Part shown: positions 45,126 to 52,891 of the stretch, one piece after another
How the letters are laid out: each line of letters starts with the position of its first letter
Position numbering within the stretch: the stretch's first letter is position 1
From: Runella defluvii
GTDB taxonomy: Bacteria; Bacteroidota; Bacteroidia; Cytophagales; Spirosomataceae
DNA: 64,000 bases
Assembly (NCBI RefSeq): GCF_014195535.1
Contig: NZ_JACIBY010000001.1
Location: 1,009,716 to 1,073,715, forward strand
Reading direction: 5' to 3'
Made by a program: the position numbers and the translations under genes
Notes under the pieces: generated by a model
Seen by the model: the letters and a program-made list of their open reading frames with translations, nothing else
Database searches by the model: none
Told to the model about the DNA's origin: nothing

Positions 45126-46052
45126 TTAAAGCGTTTCAATTGTGGTAACAGGAAGCCCTGTGGCAATGGCAATTTGTTCGTTGGAAAGACCAAGGTTTTT
45201 AAGATTTCGAGCGGTTTGTAATACCAACTGTCTTTTCTCTTCCTCCGCCCTAGCTCGCTCTTCCGCAATTCCTTCCGCAATTCCTTCGGCTCTGCCTTCA
45301 GCTCTGCCAATATCAATCCCATCCATGACTGCGGTGTCGATGACACTTCTTTCAATGCGTTTGTTTTCGATGTGTTTGAAGTACGCATTCTGCTCGGCTT
45401 CGGGGAGGTTTTGTATTTTTAAATATTCTGCCACCTCTTTTAGTCCTTTTGCCTTAGAGTTATTGAGAACTTCGTCATTTTTAAGGTAATAAATCCATTC
45501 ATCAAGGGTGTCTTTGGCCAGATCATTGAAATTGTTGATTTTGATGACATAGAACTCTGGGAAAAGTTGATAAACAGCCTCTTTTTCAAATAATTCCTTT
45601 TGTTTGGCAGAAAGCTCTAATAAGTCGCCTTGATGGATGCCCACAAAATCAGTTTTTCCGTAATAGACGTAGTCCTTTCCTTGCCCTAAATCAAAATAGA
45701 CGATATTGATTGAATATACTTTTTTGATTCGACTGTACCTTTCGCCCAGTCCAAGGTACTCGGTGGTCACTTTAGAGACTCCGTAGAGCATTCGTTGGAA
45801 ATAATCAACCTGCTTGTTGTTTTGGATTTCGAAAATGACCAACTCTTTCTTACTATTCAACGCCAAAATGTCCACCCGATTGAACTTATCCTCGTAGCTC
45901 TCTTGATTAGATTCACTTTCAAGAATTTGCTCAATGATGATGTCTTCTTTGAGAAGTTCAGACAAAAATCCTTCCAAAATCACAAAATTGGATTTTTGAC
46001 GAAGGAGGCGTTTCATGGCCCAGTCAAAACGAATCAGCGGCTTGGTTGTCAT
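45126..46052 (-). CDS. Rpn/PDDEXK_2 family nuclease (PD-(D/E)XK transposase-like)
   Basis: 308 residues. The nuclease core has Asp61 in RVDILALN and the E-x-Q pair Glu75/Gln77 in LVIFEIQNN, the PD-(D/E)XK variant of the PDDEXK_2 group. This family includes recombination-promoting nucleases (Rpn). The C-terminus has a short run of G-R/I-A-E repeats (DIGRAEGRAEGIAEG), a charged helix, and a final helix-turn-helix-like QIAIATGLPVTTIE. Family members are often multicopy in Bacteroidota genomes. Despite the old transposase label it is not flanked by terminal repeats here. Confidence 0.9.
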   Translation of the reverse strand: MTTKPLIRFDWAMKRLLRQKSNFVILEGFLSELLKEDIIIEQILESESNQESYEDKFNRVDILALNSKKELVIFEIQNNKQVDYFQRMLYGVSKVTTEYLGLGERYSRIKKVYSINIVYFDLGQGKDYVYYGKTDFVGIHQGDLLELSAKQKELFEKEAVYQLFPEFYVIKINNFNDLAKDTLDEWIYYLKNDEVLNNSKAKGLKEVAEYLKIQNLPEAEQNAYFKHIENKRIERSVIDTAVMDGIDIGRAEGRAEGIAEGIAEERARAEEEKRQLVLQTARNLKNLGLSNEQIAIATGLPVTTIETL

Positions 46053-46065
46053 TCTAATTTTTTTG

Positions 46066-46073
46066 CAAAAGTA
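46066..46073 (-). promoter_or_regulatory. Putative -7 box (TACTTTTG) for the Rpn-type gene
   Basis: Minus-strand TACTTTTG followed by C fits the -7 pattern only about 14 nt from the ATG at 46052, so the transcript would have a very short leader. No -33 match. Confidence 0.3.
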
Positions 46074-46156
46074 CGGAAAAATCCCCTTATCCCTGTCAGC
46101 GCCTTAAACGCGGGTGTACGAATAAATGCAGGATTTAGTAGTATTCCTTTTAAAAC

Positions 46157-46242
46157 ACATAGAACATATTAGTATGAACACATAGAAAACATAGAACATA
46201 GCTTTGTTTTCTATGTGAAAACTCTATGTGAACTATGTGTTC
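46157..46242. repeat. ACATAG/CTATGT repeat forming a long hairpin
   Basis: Four direct ACATAG copies (46157, 46180, 46189, 46196) are followed by three inverted CTATGT copies (46211, 46224, 46233). They form a 12-bp stem (46179-46190 with 46206-46217) or an alternative outer 10-bp stem (46176-46185 with 46233-46242). It lies in the 206-bp gap between rtcB and the Rpn-type gene and may terminate rtcB or be a small intergenic repeat family. Confidence 0.7.
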
Positions 46243-46258
46243 AACTTCACCCTGCTTT

Positions 46259-47785
46259 TTAATCTTCTCGGCCTTCTTTTCGGTTGGCGTCGGCCATTCG
46301 GACGATTTTAGGACTGAATTTTGCCAAAACCTTCACCAAGTCTTGTTGGGCCGCAATCACCGTTTCGATGTTTTTATAAACCATCGGTGCTTCGTCTAAG
46401 TCCCCGCCAATCAATTGGATATTGGTCTCTTCTAAAATCTTATTGAGTTGATGACGAGTAATGTTCTCAAACGCTTTGGTTCGTGACATGACTCGCCCCG
46501 CTCCGTGAGAGGCCGAGTTGAGTGCGGTGTCGTGCCCTTTTCCTCGTACGACAAATCCTGGCTGCGTCATCGAACCTGGAATGATTCCGAGGTCGTTGGG
46601 ACCTGCGGGCGTGGCTCCTTTTCGGTGAACCATTACCTCTTCGCCGTTGGAAAGGGTTTCTTTCCAAGCGAAATTATGGTGATTTTCGACCATTTTTAGG
46701 GGCTTTTCTCGCAATTCCCGCGCGATTTTTGCGTGAATTTCGTGGTGATTGGCCGAAGCATATTCGCCCGCTAAATTCATCGCAATCCAGTACTCTTGTC
46801 CTTCTTCGGTGTTTAAGTCGAGCCACGCCAAATGCGCCGCTGACTTTGGCAAGCGCGTTTTTTGCATGGCGAGTTTGGAGTAGTAATTTGCAACTGTTCC
46901 TCCAAAACCTCGCGAACCCGAGTGCGACAACAAAGCTAAATAGTTGCCAACGGGTAGGCCGAGGAGGTCGTCTTGTTCAAAGACTTCCACAACGCCCCAT
47001 TCGACAAAGTGATTACCTGTACCCGACGTACCCAACTGACGGTAAGCTTTGTCTTTCAGGTCGCGGATGATTTTGGTCGCTCGCCATTCGGGCAAGTCCA
47101 TCACACTTTCGTCAAACTTTTTACCCGTTTCTCCCCCCATTCCGAATTTGGTATTTTCGACCAACGTTCGTTTTAATAAATGAGGTTCTCGTTTAAAAAA
47201 ATCGGCAGGTAAGTCGAAAATCGACATACACATTCGGCAGGCAATGTCCACCCCAACTGCGTACGGAATGACCGTTTCTGGATGGGTGGCCAAAACGCCG
47301 CCAATCGGCAAGCCGTAGCCTTGATGGGCATCGGGCATAAGCGCCCCCGCGATAGAAATCGGCAAACTCGCCGCCGTTTTCATTTGGTCTAATGCCCCTT
47401 GTTCGATATGCTCCCGTCCAAAAATGGCGTAAGGCAACGGTGCTTCACGCAAGTTGAACTCTGTAACTTCTTGTTTTTCAGAAGTATTTAACACAAAAGC
47501 AGGTTCAGGTGGCGGTAAAAATGACTTACCTGTTTCCGAAAGGGGAATAAACACCTTTTCCTTTTGTAAGTCGTAAATAGACTTGGCTAAATTGGTTACT
47601 TTGTTTTTGGAGTAGGCAAACTTTTTAGGGTTTTCCAACATTCGAGCAAAAAGCTCAAATACCTTTTCTTTGGGATATTCGGCATGTTGGTGAAGCCCAT
47701 TGGCAACTCGCAAAAACGTAGTATGCAATGAGGCTGGAATATCAGCCAGCACTAAGATTTCTTCGATGGTGAATAAACTGTTCAT
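46259..47785 (-). CDS. rtcB: RtcB-type RNA ligase
   Basis: 508 residues from the ATG at 47785; a frame extension to 47869 would read through the leader and is not credible. Conserved parts are GVDIACRMCM with the metal Cys (usual form DIGCGM), GTGNHFVEW, LSHSGSRGFGGTVANYY, the GMP-linked His in NSASHGAGRVMSRTKA, and a C-terminal DANRKEGRED. RtcB joins 2',3'-cyclic phosphate or 3'-phosphate ends to 5'-OH ends with GTP and Mn2+, for RNA repair. Neither an RtcA cyclase nor a PrfH-type release factor lies next to it. A 340-bp leader with a small ORF and a terminator precedes it. Confidence 0.93.
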   Translation of the reverse strand: MNSLFTIEEILVLADIPASLHTTFLRVANGLHQHAEYPKEKVFELFARMLENPKKFAYSKNKVTNLAKSIYDLQKEKVFIPLSETGKSFLPPPEPAFVLNTSEKQEVTEFNLREAPLPYAIFGREHIEQGALDQMKTAASLPISIAGALMPDAHQGYGLPIGGVLATHPETVIPYAVGVDIACRMCMSIFDLPADFFKREPHLLKRTLVENTKFGMGGETGKKFDESVMDLPEWRATKIIRDLKDKAYRQLGTSGTGNHFVEWGVVEVFEQDDLLGLPVGNYLALLSHSGSRGFGGTVANYYSKLAMQKTRLPKSAAHLAWLDLNTEEGQEYWIAMNLAGEYASANHHEIHAKIARELREKPLKMVENHHNFAWKETLSNGEEVMVHRKGATPAGPNDLGIIPGSMTQPGFVVRGKGHDTALNSASHGAGRVMSRTKAFENITRHQLNKILEETNIQLIGGDLDEAPMVYKNIETVIAAQQDLVKVLAKFSPKIVRMADANRKEGRED

Positions 47786-47865
47786 CTGAATAGTTTTGAA
47801 AATTTGAAACTTGTTGGGCCAGTTATTCCAAACAGGAGAAGGTAAATTGTTAAGAAAAAAATGGC

Positions 47866-47897
47866 ACAAAAAAAGCCCGACTGGGAAGAGTCGGGCT
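47866..47897 (-). terminator. Intrinsic terminator in the rtcB leader
   Basis: A 9-bp perfect GC-rich stem (47897-47889 with 47882-47874) with a 6-nt loop and a run of seven T on the minus strand. It lies about 80 nt upstream of the rtcB start, between the leader ORF and rtcB. Confidence 0.85.
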
Positions 47898-47923
47898 GGG
47901 TATGTTGAAGGAGGAATTTCGCT

Positions 47924-48013
47924 CTAAAACACATACTTGCCGACTCGCATAGCATCGCTGACGCAGACACCTGCGACTTGGCTGATTGCTATATTTTGCG
48001 AATACCGTAGCAT
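47924..48013 (-). CDS. Putative 29-aa leader peptide upstream of rtcB
   Basis: An ATG at 48013 opens 29 codons ending in TAG at 47924. The peptide starts MLRYSQN and ends DAMRVGKYVF; it has no run of one amino acid that would point to classic amino-acid attenuation, and no membrane segment. It begins about 20 nt after the predicted transcription start and stops 27 nt before a terminator. Codons 23-25 contain the segment able to pair with the terminator arm. Translation of this ORF could therefore decide terminator formation; alternatively it is a free small protein or not translated. Confidence 0.5.
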   Translation of the reverse strand: MLRYSQNIAISQVAGVCVSDAMRVGKYVF

Positions 48014-48039
48014 AGTTGTGTTGGTTTTAATTTGTGTCA

Positions 48040-48072
48040 CAAAATTAGGAAAAACAAAATTGTATTTTCCAA
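48040..48072 (-). promoter_or_regulatory. Promoter of the rtcB leader
   Basis: Minus strand: TTG (48072-48070), 22 nt, TAATTTTG (48047-48040). It matches the Bacteroidota -7 box fully, with a slightly long spacer. Start near 48033. Confidence 0.5.
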
Positions 48073-48129
48073 TGATTTGTTGAATTTATTTTTTTTGAGT
48101 ATTTTTTTATTTTCTTAACCTTCAGATAA

Positions 48130-49662
48130 TCAAAGGTTTGGTAGGTTGATAAGATGGACGTCAGCTTGCTCCAAGATGGCCTGTTTTTCGGCGTTGGACA
48201 TTTTATTGAGCAATTGATACATCATCCCAATCCTCGGATTTTTCTCCAACAGCGCCCGATTTCGCTCATAAAAATGCCAGTAAAGGCTATTGAATGGGCA
48301 GGCTTTTTGGCCAATTTTTGATTTTTTATCGTAAAAACAAGACGCACAATAATTACTCATTTTATCGACGTAGTTGGCCGAAGAGACGTAGGGTTTAGAA
48401 CCAACTATCCCTCCGTCGGCGTACTGGCTCATGCCTCGGGTATTGGTGATTTCTACCCATTCGATGGCGTCGATGTAAATGCCCAAGTACCATTGATCTA
48501 CCTCGTCGGGGTGGATGCCTGCCAAAAGCGCAAAGTTGCCTGTAATCATCAGCCGCTGGATGTGGTGTGCGTAAGCATAATTGAGACTCTGACCGATGGC
48601 ATGTTTGAGGCAATTCATCTTCGTTTTGCCCGTCCAAAACCAATCGGGAAGCGAACGCTCGTGCCCAAAGTAATTGAGTTGCTGATAATCGGGCATTTTG
48701 GCCCAATAAATCCCGCGCATGTACTCGCGCCAACCTAAAATTTGGCGGACAAACCCTTCACATTGTTCAATACTGACCCGCTCGGGATGCTTTTCCCAGT
48801 ACGCAACGGCGGCGTTGACCACTTCCGCAGGGCTAATCATTTTGGTGTTGAGCGAAAATGAAAGTTTGGAATGAAACAACGACCAATGGCCCGTGTGCAT
48901 GGCATCTTGGTAATTTCCAAAATGGGCAAAAAGAAAGGTTAGAAAAAAATCAAGGACTTCGAGCGACTGTTTGCGGGTCGTGGGCCAAGGAAAACGGTCG
49001 GCGAGGGGAGTGCCCAAATACCGAACTCCTGCGCGGTCAATTTCCTCCAAAATATCCCGATAATCGTGCGAAAACTGATGGGTCGGAATCTGAACGGGGT
49101 TGCCCTTGAAAGGTTTACGGTTGTTGCTGTCGAAATTCCAACGCCCTCCAGCAGGCTCTGAGCCATCCATGAGCACCTTGTGTTTTTTGCGCATGGTTCG
49201 GTAAAAACTTTCCATGAGGTAGGTTTTTTTTGAACCAAAGAGCTGCGTCACTTCCTCGCGGGTCGTGTAAAAATGTTCGGTGTCATAGACTTTACTCTGA
49301 ATGTTAAGTTGCTGACGGTAAGTGGTTAGCTGTTGGTCGAGGCGGTATTCGTCGGGGAGTTGGTACTCAAAACACTCGATGCCATTTTGCTCAATAAGCC
49401 AGTCAAGATTTTGGGTCAAACTTTGCGTATTGTTGGGGTCATTGATGCGTAAATGAACGATACGGTGCCCTCGTTTTTGTAAATAAGCCGCAAAATTGTA
49501 CATGGCTGCAAAAAAGCCAATGACTTTCTGGACGTGATGCACCACATAATCGGTTTCTTGTCGCAGTTCCATCAGCACATAAAGCGTATCGGGTGAAGCC
49601 TGAGTGTACCAACTGTGCTGATAATTGAGCTGGTCACCTAAAATAAGTCTAAGTGTTTTCAA
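48130..49662 (-). CDS. FeS-containing photolyase/cryptochrome (FeS-BCP, prokaryotic 6-4 type)
   Basis: 510 residues, the length of this family. It begins [16 protein letters not shown], the DPRP-type N-terminal domain. Four Cys fit the [4Fe-4S] site of bacterial 6-4 photolyases: Cys351 (KMNCLKH), Cys439 and Cys442 (YCASCFY) and Cys455 (ACPFNS). The FAD region includes [15 protein letters not shown] and [11 protein letters not shown]. It should repair UV photoproducts using light or act as a light sensor. Its 5' end overlaps the DUF2256 gene by 14 nt, a pairing common in bacteria. Confidence 0.94.
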   Translation of the reverse strand: MKTLRLILGDQLNYQHSWYTQASPDTLYVLMELRQETDYVVHHVQKVIGFFAAMYNFAAYLQKRGHRIVHLRINDPNNTQSLTQNLDWLIEQNGIECFEYQLPDEYRLDQQLTTYRQQLNIQSKVYDTEHFYTTREEVTQLFGSKKTYLMESFYRTMRKKHKVLMDGSEPAGGRWNFDSNNRKPFKGNPVQIPTHQFSHDYRDILEEIDRAGVRYLGTPLADRFPWPTTRKQSLEVLDFFLTFLFAHFGNYQDAMHTGHWSLFHSKLSFSLNTKMISPAEVVNAAVAYWEKHPERVSIEQCEGFVRQILGWREYMRGIYWAKMPDYQQLNYFGHERSLPDWFWTGKTKMNCLKHAIGQSLNYAYAHHIQRLMITGNFALLAGIHPDEVDQWYLGIYIDAIEWVEITNTRGMSQYADGGIVGSKPYVSSANYVDKMSNYCASCFYDKKSKIGQKACPFNSLYWHFYERNRALLEKNPRIGMMYQLLNKMSNAEKQAILEQADVHLINLPNL

Positions 49663-49801
49663 GGGTTTTCTTGTTTCGTTGACTGCGGCAGCGGTCGCTG
49701 CAATACTTCACTTCTTCCCATACTTTTTCCCATTTTTTGCGCCATGTAAAAGGTCGACCGCACACGAGGCAGGTTTTGGTAGGTAAGTGTTGTTTTTTCA
49801 A
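49649..49801 (-). CDS. DUF2256 zinc-finger-like protein (TTG start)
   Basis: 50 residues from a TTG at 49801. It holds a four-Cys metal site: [15 protein letters not shown] and [12 protein letters not shown]. The family is usually about 45-55 residues and begins a few residues before KxCxxCG, which fits this TTG. The in-frame ATG at 49933 would put 44 residues in front that are encoded by a terminator hairpin, so it is rejected. It overlaps the photolyase start by 14 nt and is found beside photolyase genes in many genomes; the function is unknown. Confidence 0.85.
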   Translation of the reverse strand: MKKQHLPTKTCLVCGRPFTWRKKWEKVWEEVKYCSDRCRSQRNKKTLENT

Positions 49802-49860
49802 GTTGAAAATGAGTTTTGATGTTTCAACCTTTGGTGGAGGAAATTGTTTGAACGAATCCC

Positions 49861-49894
49861 AAAAAAGAACGGCAGGAGGAAAACCCCTGCCGTT
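49861..49894 (-). terminator. Intrinsic terminator upstream of the DUF2256/photolyase genes
   Basis: A 9-bp stem (49894-49886 with 49876-49868), 9-nt loop and a T-rich tail with six T in a row on the minus strand. It lies about 60 nt before the DUF2256 TTG, so transcripts from further upstream would be cut here unless read-through is regulated. Confidence 0.75.
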
Positions 49895-49996
49895 GCTTTG
49901 ATCAATTAGACCGTAAGAACTTACTTTACCCACATTATACTTTCTCTCTTACGATAATAAGTCTATCGAATTCTCGTGTTAGGTTAGATGATATTT

Positions 49997-50042
49997 TACA
50001 CACAAACACTTAAAAAAAATACACACAAATACTTAAAAAAAC
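49997..50042. repeat. Tandem duplication of a 23-bp unit
   Basis: Units 49997-50019 and 50020-50042 (TACACACAAA, C/T, ACTTAAAAAAA) differ by two bases. It sits between two terminators; likely slippage or a duplicated site. Confidence 0.65.
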
Positions 50043-50070
50043 CGACGCTCAACAAACGGACGTCGGTTTT
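50038..50070 (-). terminator. Terminator of the two-component operon
   Basis: A 10-bp stem (50070-50061 with 50047-50038), 13-nt loop and a seven-T run on the minus strand, about 75 nt after the kinase stop. The arms are A4/T4-flanked, so it can work in both directions. Confidence 0.8.
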
Positions 50071-50145
50071 ATTTCTTTCAACTATTCTTACTGTATAAGA
50101 AAACCATTACATCACAAATGTACGGTGGCAATGCTTAAAAAGTCA

Positions 50146-51543
50146 TTAAGAACTTACTAAATTGTCGTTAGTTTTTGAATAAGGAAGCACGATGGTAAAA
50201 ATTGTCGTACGGGTAGCTTGGTCTGAGGATACATGAAGCCAGCTTTCGTGCAATTTTATGATGCGTTCTACCAACGATAGTCCTACCCCGTAGCCTTTGA
50301 TGTGCGAGGCACCGTCTCGTCGATAAAAAGGTCGAAAAATAAGCTTCATTTCTTCAGAGGCGATTGTCTCACCTGTATTTTGAAACTCCAATTGAATACC
50401 TTCTTTGGTGAAAAATACGTGTACATTGACGTGGGAATTGTCCGAAAATTTACAACCATTTTCCATCAAATTCACAAAGGCAGTTTTGAGCAAATGCGGG
50501 TTGCCGTTGACCAATAATTGGTTTTCGCTACTGATATCTTCGTCAAATTGGACGGTAATTAGGTAGTTGGGCTCGGCAGACAACAAAAGACTGCGCGCGT
50601 CCCAAAGCACTTCATCTATGCGAACTTCTCCGTAGAATATACGTTGAGATTCGTCATTTACTTTGGCCAGGTCGAGCAGGGTTTCGGCAAGGTGACTAAG
50701 TTCGCGAATATCTTGTCGAACAGAAATAATAAGTGATTGATAATCAACGGTACTCCTTTCCTTGAGCATCGCTACATCAAGCTGGGTTCCCATGCGCATA
50801 AGTGGGTTTTTTAACTCATGCGACACGTTCGATATGAAAAGGTTTTGGAGCCTAAACGCTTCGGACAAACGGCCTAATAAATCGTTGAAGGTGAGGGTCA
50901 GTTGTCCAATTTCATCTTGTGGATTTTCGACCGTAAGGGGTTGGTCAAGTTGGTTGGGAAATAGCTGTTTTACTTGGTTGATAATACGCGTAATGGGCGA
51001 CATAGCTCTTCCCGAAAAGTACCATCCTGCAAAACCAAAAAGAATAACTTCGAGCAAATAAAGCCACACCAAGATTTGGCTAAGACTTTCTAGGTTTTCC
51101 CTGCCCCATAAATCTTCTGCTCCAATGATGGTTGTTACGCCGCCGTACGAATCGGCAAAAAAAAGTCCCAGTGCTAATTGATGATTTAGGGTAAGTCGAA
51201 CTTTTTTCTCCTGACGAATGCGGTTTAATAATTCAGGGGTAATTTGATAGGTAATTGTGTCGTTGTTGGTATAAATTTCTTGGTTTTTGGCGTTGTAAAC
51301 GACTAATTTTTCGTTAATAAATACATCGTAATTTGACTTGTCAATAATTCTGAGTAGGTCGGAACTTACTTCGTTGACCTTCATTAAAAGTTCTGTCGTT
51401 GTTTGCGCTTTTTTTTCTAAGCGGTCAAAAAATTCCTCTTCTACGTATTCGACTCTTAAAAGATAAATAGTTAGAAAGGTGATGAGTAAAATACTTGATA
51501 CCAGTACCGTGAACTGGACGGTAAGTCGTGTCCTGATGTTCAT
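50146..51543 (-). CDS. Sensor histidine kinase (HisKA/HATPase, HAMP)
   Basis: 465 residues. Helix 1 (about 9-29), a periplasmic domain (30-157), helix 2 (158-177), a HAMP linker (178-232) and HisKA with His242 in NVSHELKNPLMRM. The HATPase part has the N-box LMENGCKF and a G-box GYGVGLSLVERI. It phosphorylates the OmpR-type regulator encoded upstream; its ATG and the regulator's stop share one base (TAATG). The signal is unknown. Confidence 0.94.
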   Translation of the reverse strand: MNIRTRLTVQFTVLVSSILLITFLTIYLLRVEYVEEEFFDRLEKKAQTTTELLMKVNEVSSDLLRIIDKSNYDVFINEKLVVYNAKNQEIYTNNDTITYQITPELLNRIRQEKKVRLTLNHQLALGLFFADSYGGVTTIIGAEDLWGRENLESLSQILVWLYLLEVILFGFAGWYFSGRAMSPITRIINQVKQLFPNQLDQPLTVENPQDEIGQLTLTFNDLLGRLSEAFRLQNLFISNVSHELKNPLMRMGTQLDVAMLKERSTVDYQSLIISVRQDIRELSHLAETLLDLAKVNDESQRIFYGEVRIDEVLWDARSLLLSAEPNYLITVQFDEDISSENQLLVNGNPHLLKTAFVNLMENGCKFSDNSHVNVHVFFTKEGIQLEFQNTGETIASEEMKLIFRPFYRRDGASHIKGYGVGLSLVERIIKLHESWLHVSSDQATRTTIFTIVLPYSKTNDNLVSS

Positions 51544-52229
51544 TATTGGTCAAGTTTTAAAACATAGCCAACGCCGTAAACAGTGTGAATAAGCTTTTCC
51601 GAAAAATCTTTGTCAATTTTTTTTCGGAGCAATGTGATATACACCTCTATGACGTTGGTTCCTGTATCGAACCGAATGTCCCAGATTTTCTCCGCAATAT
51701 CAACTTTCGTCAAAACCCGCCCCGTGTTTTTAAGCAAATATTCAAGCAAAGAGAACTCTTTGGCCGTTAGGTCGATACGTTTTCCTTGCCTTTTGACAAT
51801 TCGGGTGTCGATATTCATTTCCAAATCGTGGTAGGACAGGGAAGTGGAAGAGGTAATGGGAAACGAATCGGAAGTGCGGTTGAGTAAAGCACGAACGCGG
51901 GCCAATAATTCCGAAAAATCAAAGGGTTTTACCAAATAATCATCGGCACCTGCGTCAAACCCCATTAATTTTTCTTCAATTGCCCCCAACGCCGTAAGCA
52001 TCACAACTGGGGTGCGAATGCCTTCTTGGCGAAGTAATTTACAAAATTCAACGCCGTTGAGCTCGGGCACGATGACATCCGTAATGATGAGGTCGTAGCT
52101 TGTCCGCTTGGCTAAAAGGTGGCCAATTTTGCCGTCGTAGGCAATATCAACTTCATAGCCATTTTCTTCTAGTCCCTGACGGATAGATTGTACCGTTTTT
52201 ACATCATCTTCAACAACTAATAGCTTCAT
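51543..52229 (-). CDS. OmpR/PhoB-type response regulator
   Basis: 228 residues from the ATG at 52229, which places MKLLVVEDD at the true N-terminus; the upstream in-frame ATG at 52262 adds 11 unrelated residues. Phospho-acceptor Asp51 is in IITDVIVPE, the conserved Lys is in YLVKPFDF, and the C-terminal winged helix has RIDLTAKEFSLLEYLL and a VYITLLRKKID recognition helix. It binds DNA as a phosphorylated dimer. Targets are unknown; nearby DNA-repair-like genes are candidates only by location. Confidence 0.95.
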   Translation of the reverse strand: MKLLVVEDDVKTVQSIRQGLEENGYEVDIAYDGKIGHLLAKRTSYDLIITDVIVPELNGVEFCKLLRQEGIRTPVVMLTALGAIEEKLMGFDAGADDYLVKPFDFSELLARVRALLNRTSDSFPITSSTSLSYHDLEMNIDTRIVKRQGKRIDLTAKEFSLLEYLLKNTGRVLTKVDIAEKIWDIRFDTGTNVIEVYITLLRKKIDKDFSEKLIHTVYGVGYVLKLDQ

Positions 52230-52288
52230 ACACAGTTGAATGGGTGGTGAATTGGCCTGCAATTAAACAAATAATGCTTAAAAAGTCA

Positions 52289-52891
52289 TTAAATGACCAC
52301 TTGACCTTCGGAGAGCTCTCCAATAATTTGGTGTTGGTGATGGATAAAACGATAGCCCGAAAGCCACGCAAGCAGCGAGTCAAACTGATGTTGGTGGCGC
52401 GGATATTCGTTAAAAAGTACGCTGGGATACTTTGAAGTAAGCAAATCGCAAAGGTTTGGAAAGTCAATTTTAGCCAATTTTTTGTGGTATTGGTTTTTTA
52501 ATTCGAGTTGAGCTAGGGCTTTTGGATATACTTCATATACCGAAAGGGCATGTTTTGTAGTGAGCGTTTGCCGCAATTCCATCGCCCTTGCTGTGAGGCC
52601 GCCCAAAAACATCGGAGACATGGCTTTGAGGGCCATATCGCACTGCCGATAATGGAAATTGGTGCAGCCTTGTTGCTGCGTATAAACTCCTGGCAATGAG
52701 AGTGGCGCGTCGATAAAGACGTGTTGAATGGAGGATGATTGAGGTTGTTCAACAAAGCGTATGATAAACGCATCGGCATCGCGGCGGTCGGCATCGTAAA
52801 ACTGAAGCACCTGTCCGTCGTGGTGACAAATGACAGTGTTGCCTGAAGTTTTTGAGCCGTAATCAATTCCAATCCAGTGAGTTAATGTCAT
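52289..52891 (-). CDS. DUF429-like predicted nuclease (RNase H fold)
   Basis: 200 residues. WIGIDYGSKTSGNT (Asp10) is the first beta-hairpin of an RNase H-like fold. VFIDAPLSLPG (Asp61) is the second catalytic-type strand, and MFLGGLTARAMELR plus a late HQFDSLLAWLSG supply further conserved parts. It resembles the DUF429 group of predicted nucleases. It overlaps the upstream DUF2805 gene by 4 nt, so the two form one unit; the response regulator starts 59 nt downstream. Confidence 0.75.
   Translation of the reverse strand: MTLTHWIGIDYGSKTSGNTVICHHDGQVLQFYDADRRDADAFIIRFVEQPQSSSIQHVFIDAPLSLPGVYTQQQGCTNFHYRQCDMALKAMSPMFLGGLTARAMELRQTLTTKHALSVYEVYPKALAQLELKNQYHKKLAKIDFPNLCDLLTSKYPSVLFNEYPRHQHQFDSLLAWLSGYRFIHHQHQIIGELSEGQVVI

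Larger units (their letters stand above)
47786..48129 (-). other. 344-bp structured leader region upstream of rtcB
   Basis: In transcription order (minus strand) it holds a promoter (48072-48040), a 29-codon ORF (48013-47924), a 6-bp stem (47936-47931 with 47905-47900), an intrinsic terminator (47897-47866) and about 80 nt before the rtcB ATG. A segment inside the ORF (47946-47940) is complementary over 7 nt to the 5' arm of the terminator (47894-47888), so an antiterminator is possible. No tRNA or Y-RNA fold was found. Confidence 0.65.
49802..50145. other. 344-bp region between histidine kinase and photolyase operon
   Basis: It holds, from right to left, the kinase terminator (50038-50070), a 23-bp tandem duplication (49997-50042) and a second intrinsic terminator (49861-49894) close to the DUF2256 start. 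No clear promoter box or RNA gene was recognised; a 4-codon ORF (ATG at about 49938) is the only small frame before the second terminator. Confidence 0.6.

Noticed and set aside
45077..45388. 103-codon minus-strand frame overlapping the Rpn-type gene
   Set aside because: It is an out-of-frame reading of the nuclease C-terminus without any domain.
45126..46052. Insertion sequence, because of the transposase-like family name
   Set aside because: PDDEXK_2 proteins are nucleases without IS ends here; no terminal inverted repeats or target duplication flank the gene.
47786..47869. Longer N-terminus for RtcB
   Set aside because: The added 28 codons overlap the leader next to the terminator tail; the ATG at 47785 starts a normal RtcB N-terminal region.
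47866..48072. tRNA-like or Y-RNA element beside rtcB
   Set aside because: Such RNAs occur near some rtcB genes, but no acceptor stem, T-loop or Y-RNA-type fold could be drawn; the sequence reads better as ORF plus terminator.
49802..49933. ATG start at 49933 for the DUF2256 protein
   Set aside because: The extra 44 residues are encoded by a terminator hairpin and are absent in typical family members; the TTG at 49801 gives the normal length.
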